Below, piece by piece: positions 63,186 to 64,000 of a DNA stretch of 64,000 bases. This DNA comes from Nocardia amamiensis NBRC 102102 (lineage in GTDB: Bacteria > Actinomycetota > Actinomycetes > Mycobacteriales > Mycobacteriaceae): positions 1 through 64,000 of the forward strand of contig NZ_BDBA01000033.1 in NCBI RefSeq assembly GCF_001612745.1, given 5' to 3'. The translations under genes and the position numbers were made by a program. Position 1 is the first letter of the stretch, and each line of letters begins with the position of its first letter. The notes below the pieces were generated by a model, which saw only the letters and a program-made list of their open reading frames with translations, ran no database searches and was not told the origin of the DNA.

Positions 63186-63224
63186 GCTGAGCTCAGTGGT
63201 AGAGGCCGCGCAGCGGGGGCTCTA
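63186..63224 (+). repeat. tRNA-like remnant next to tRNA-Thr
   Basis: AGCTCAGTGGTAGAG (63190-63204) repeats 15 bases of the tRNA-Thr D-region (63104-63118), and GGGGGCTCTA (63215-63224) resembles its 3' end GGGGGCTCCA. The middle of the tRNA is missing, so it cannot fold as a tRNA. It overlaps the last codons of the leftward XRE/TPR gene. It resembles scars left by recombination or integration at tRNA genes. Confidence 0.65.
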
Positions 63225-64000
63225 TCTCCGCCATCAACATGCGCAGTGTGAGCGAGTGCTTCTCCGGGGGCAGGGCGTCGAGTGCCGCCCGCGCCAGTTT
63301 CACTCCCTGGGCTCGGTCCCCGGCCCGAACCAGCATCAAGCCTCGGTGCATGTCCAGGTGGGTCGCGAACCGGGGCAGCGAGTCGGGCAGTTCGGCCCGC
63401 GCCGCCTCCTGTGCCTGCACCGCCAGCCGTTCGTCGCCGAGCCGGGCGGCGAGCAGGGACAGGAAGACGTTCACGCGCCACCACGGCACCGCGTAGTCGG
63501 ACGTCTGCTCCTCGGAACCAGAACGGTCGAACGCGCGGCGGCCGTCGGCGATCAACCGACGGGCGGTATGGGTGTCGCCTTGAAGTGCTGCGGCATGCGC
63601 CTTCCCCCATACCGCATTGAGGCGTCCGAGACTGGGTCGCTCGGAGATTGCCAGGGCTTGGTCGGCGAATTCGTGCGCGATCGGCAACCCGGCGCCTTCG
63701 TAACCGAGGGCGATGGCGGCCCGGCCGCGAACCCAAGTCCGGATGTCGATGTCACCGGAGCGGTCCGCCGCTTCGGCGGCCATGCGATACCAGGAGATCG
63801 CCTTGTTGCCGTCGGAGCCGGGATAGGTCTTCGCGAACAGGGTCATCAGCCGGGCGGCGACCGCCCACATGCGTGGGGAGTCGAGTTGCTGTTGCAGGAC
63901 GACCAGATCGGCGGCAAGCCGCTGTTGTATCTGCGCCGCGCCTTGGCTCATATAGTCGGTGCCGTACTCAAGGAGCTTCTCCTCCCATTCCTCGATCACC
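63193..64000 (-). CDS. XRE-type regulator, C-terminal TPR part (truncated by the window edge)
   Basis: At least 268 residues of a helical TPR-like protein continue beyond the right edge. LAADLVVLQQQLDSPRMWAV, KTYPGSDGNKAISWYRMAAE, RAAIALGYEGAGLPIAHEFA and RPSLGRLNAVWGKAHAAALQ are typical of the C-terminal domain of Nocardia/Streptomyces helix-turn-helix regulators; the DNA-binding part is outside. Its last codons (EPPLRGLYH) lie within the tRNA-like remnant, so the C-terminus may have been altered by that rearrangement. Confidence 0.8.
   Translation of the reverse strand, partial: VIEEWEEKLLEYGTDYMSQGAAQIQQRLAADLVVLQQQLDSPRMWAVAARLMTLFAKTYPGSDGNKAISWYRMAAEAADRSGDIDIRTWVRGRAAIALGYEGAGLPIAHEFADQALAISERPSLGRLNAVWGKAHAAALQGDTHTARRLIADGRRAFDRSGSEEQTSDYAVPWWRVNVFLSLLAARLGDERLAVQAQEAARAELPDSLPRFATHLDMHRGLMLVRAGDRAQGVKLARAALDALPPEKHSLTLRMLMAEIEPPLRGLYH

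Noticed and set aside
63186..63224. Second tRNA gene after tRNA-Thr
   Set aside because: Only D-region and 3'-end fragments are present; no anticodon or T arm can form.

Overview
The window is high-GC actinobacterial DNA, most likely Nocardia or a close relative such as Rhodococcus. The grounds are the paired KstR and KstR2 operator types, a full mce4 operon, a PhoPR-type two-component system, OtsA, an MbtH protein and several XRE/TPR regulators. About 53 kb of the 64 kb is a sterol (cholesterol/phytosterol) catabolism island. It carries homologues of genes spread over Rv3490-Rv3564 of Mycobacterium tuberculosis, in a different order.

Left part (about 1.2-20.2 kb) is the C/D-ring (HIP) half of the pathway under KstR2. 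A leftward fadD3-ech-fadE31-fadE32-fadE33 operon faces fadE30-SDR. Then come an unknown gene, kstR2-fadA6, a PEBP gene, a TetR/SDR/SRPBCC cassette, a leftward echA20-ipdA-ipdB-ipdC operon and two rightward SDR genes. Three palindromic KstR2-type sites sit exactly at fadD3/fadE30, kstR2 and echA20/SDR.

Middle part (about 21-42.4 kb) is the side-chain half under KstR. It holds an EspR-like regulator, fadA5/cyp125, a leftward DUF35-ltp4-ltp3-LLM-SnoaL operon, a divergent F420-type LLM gene and acyl-CoA synthetase, echA19/fadD19, fadE26-fadE27 and fdxD-hsd4A. Between them lie an ECF sigma/VOC pair, an FAD monooxygenase/TetR pair and a Phd-Doc toxin-antitoxin pair. Eight sites resemble the KstR motif TnnAACnnGTTnnA, five of them perfect. 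Several genes start only 5-11 nt after an operator, which points to leaderless mRNAs.

The mce4 sterol importer (about 42.7-53.3 kb) runs yrbE4AB-mce4ABCDEF-mas4AB, mostly with 4-base start/stop overlaps. A 29-codon open frame bridges mce4C and mce4D.

Right part (about 53.3-64 kb) begins with a mosaic: a duplicated 3' end of mas4B, duplicated small membrane-protein genes beside XRE regulators, and remnants of a Fic-like protein, an XRE/TPR gene and an acyl-CoA oxidase. PhoPR, OtsA with a 56-aa upstream gene, an alpha/beta hydrolase, an orphan MbtH, tRNA-Thr(TGT) with a partial tRNA-like repeat, and a truncated XRE/TPR gene follow. In M. tuberculosis mce4 and otsA are near neighbours, so the mosaic and PhoPR look like insertions at that junction.

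Together the genes describe import (Mce4), side-chain activation and beta-oxidation (CYP125, FadD19, FadE26/27, EchA19, Hsd4A, FadA5, Ltp3/4) and degradation of the last two rings (FadD3, FadE30-33, EchA20, IpdABC, FadA6). Not seen in this window: A/B-ring enzymes (KstD, KshAB, HsaABCD), KstR itself, ChsE1/E2, ChsH1/H2 and Ltp2.
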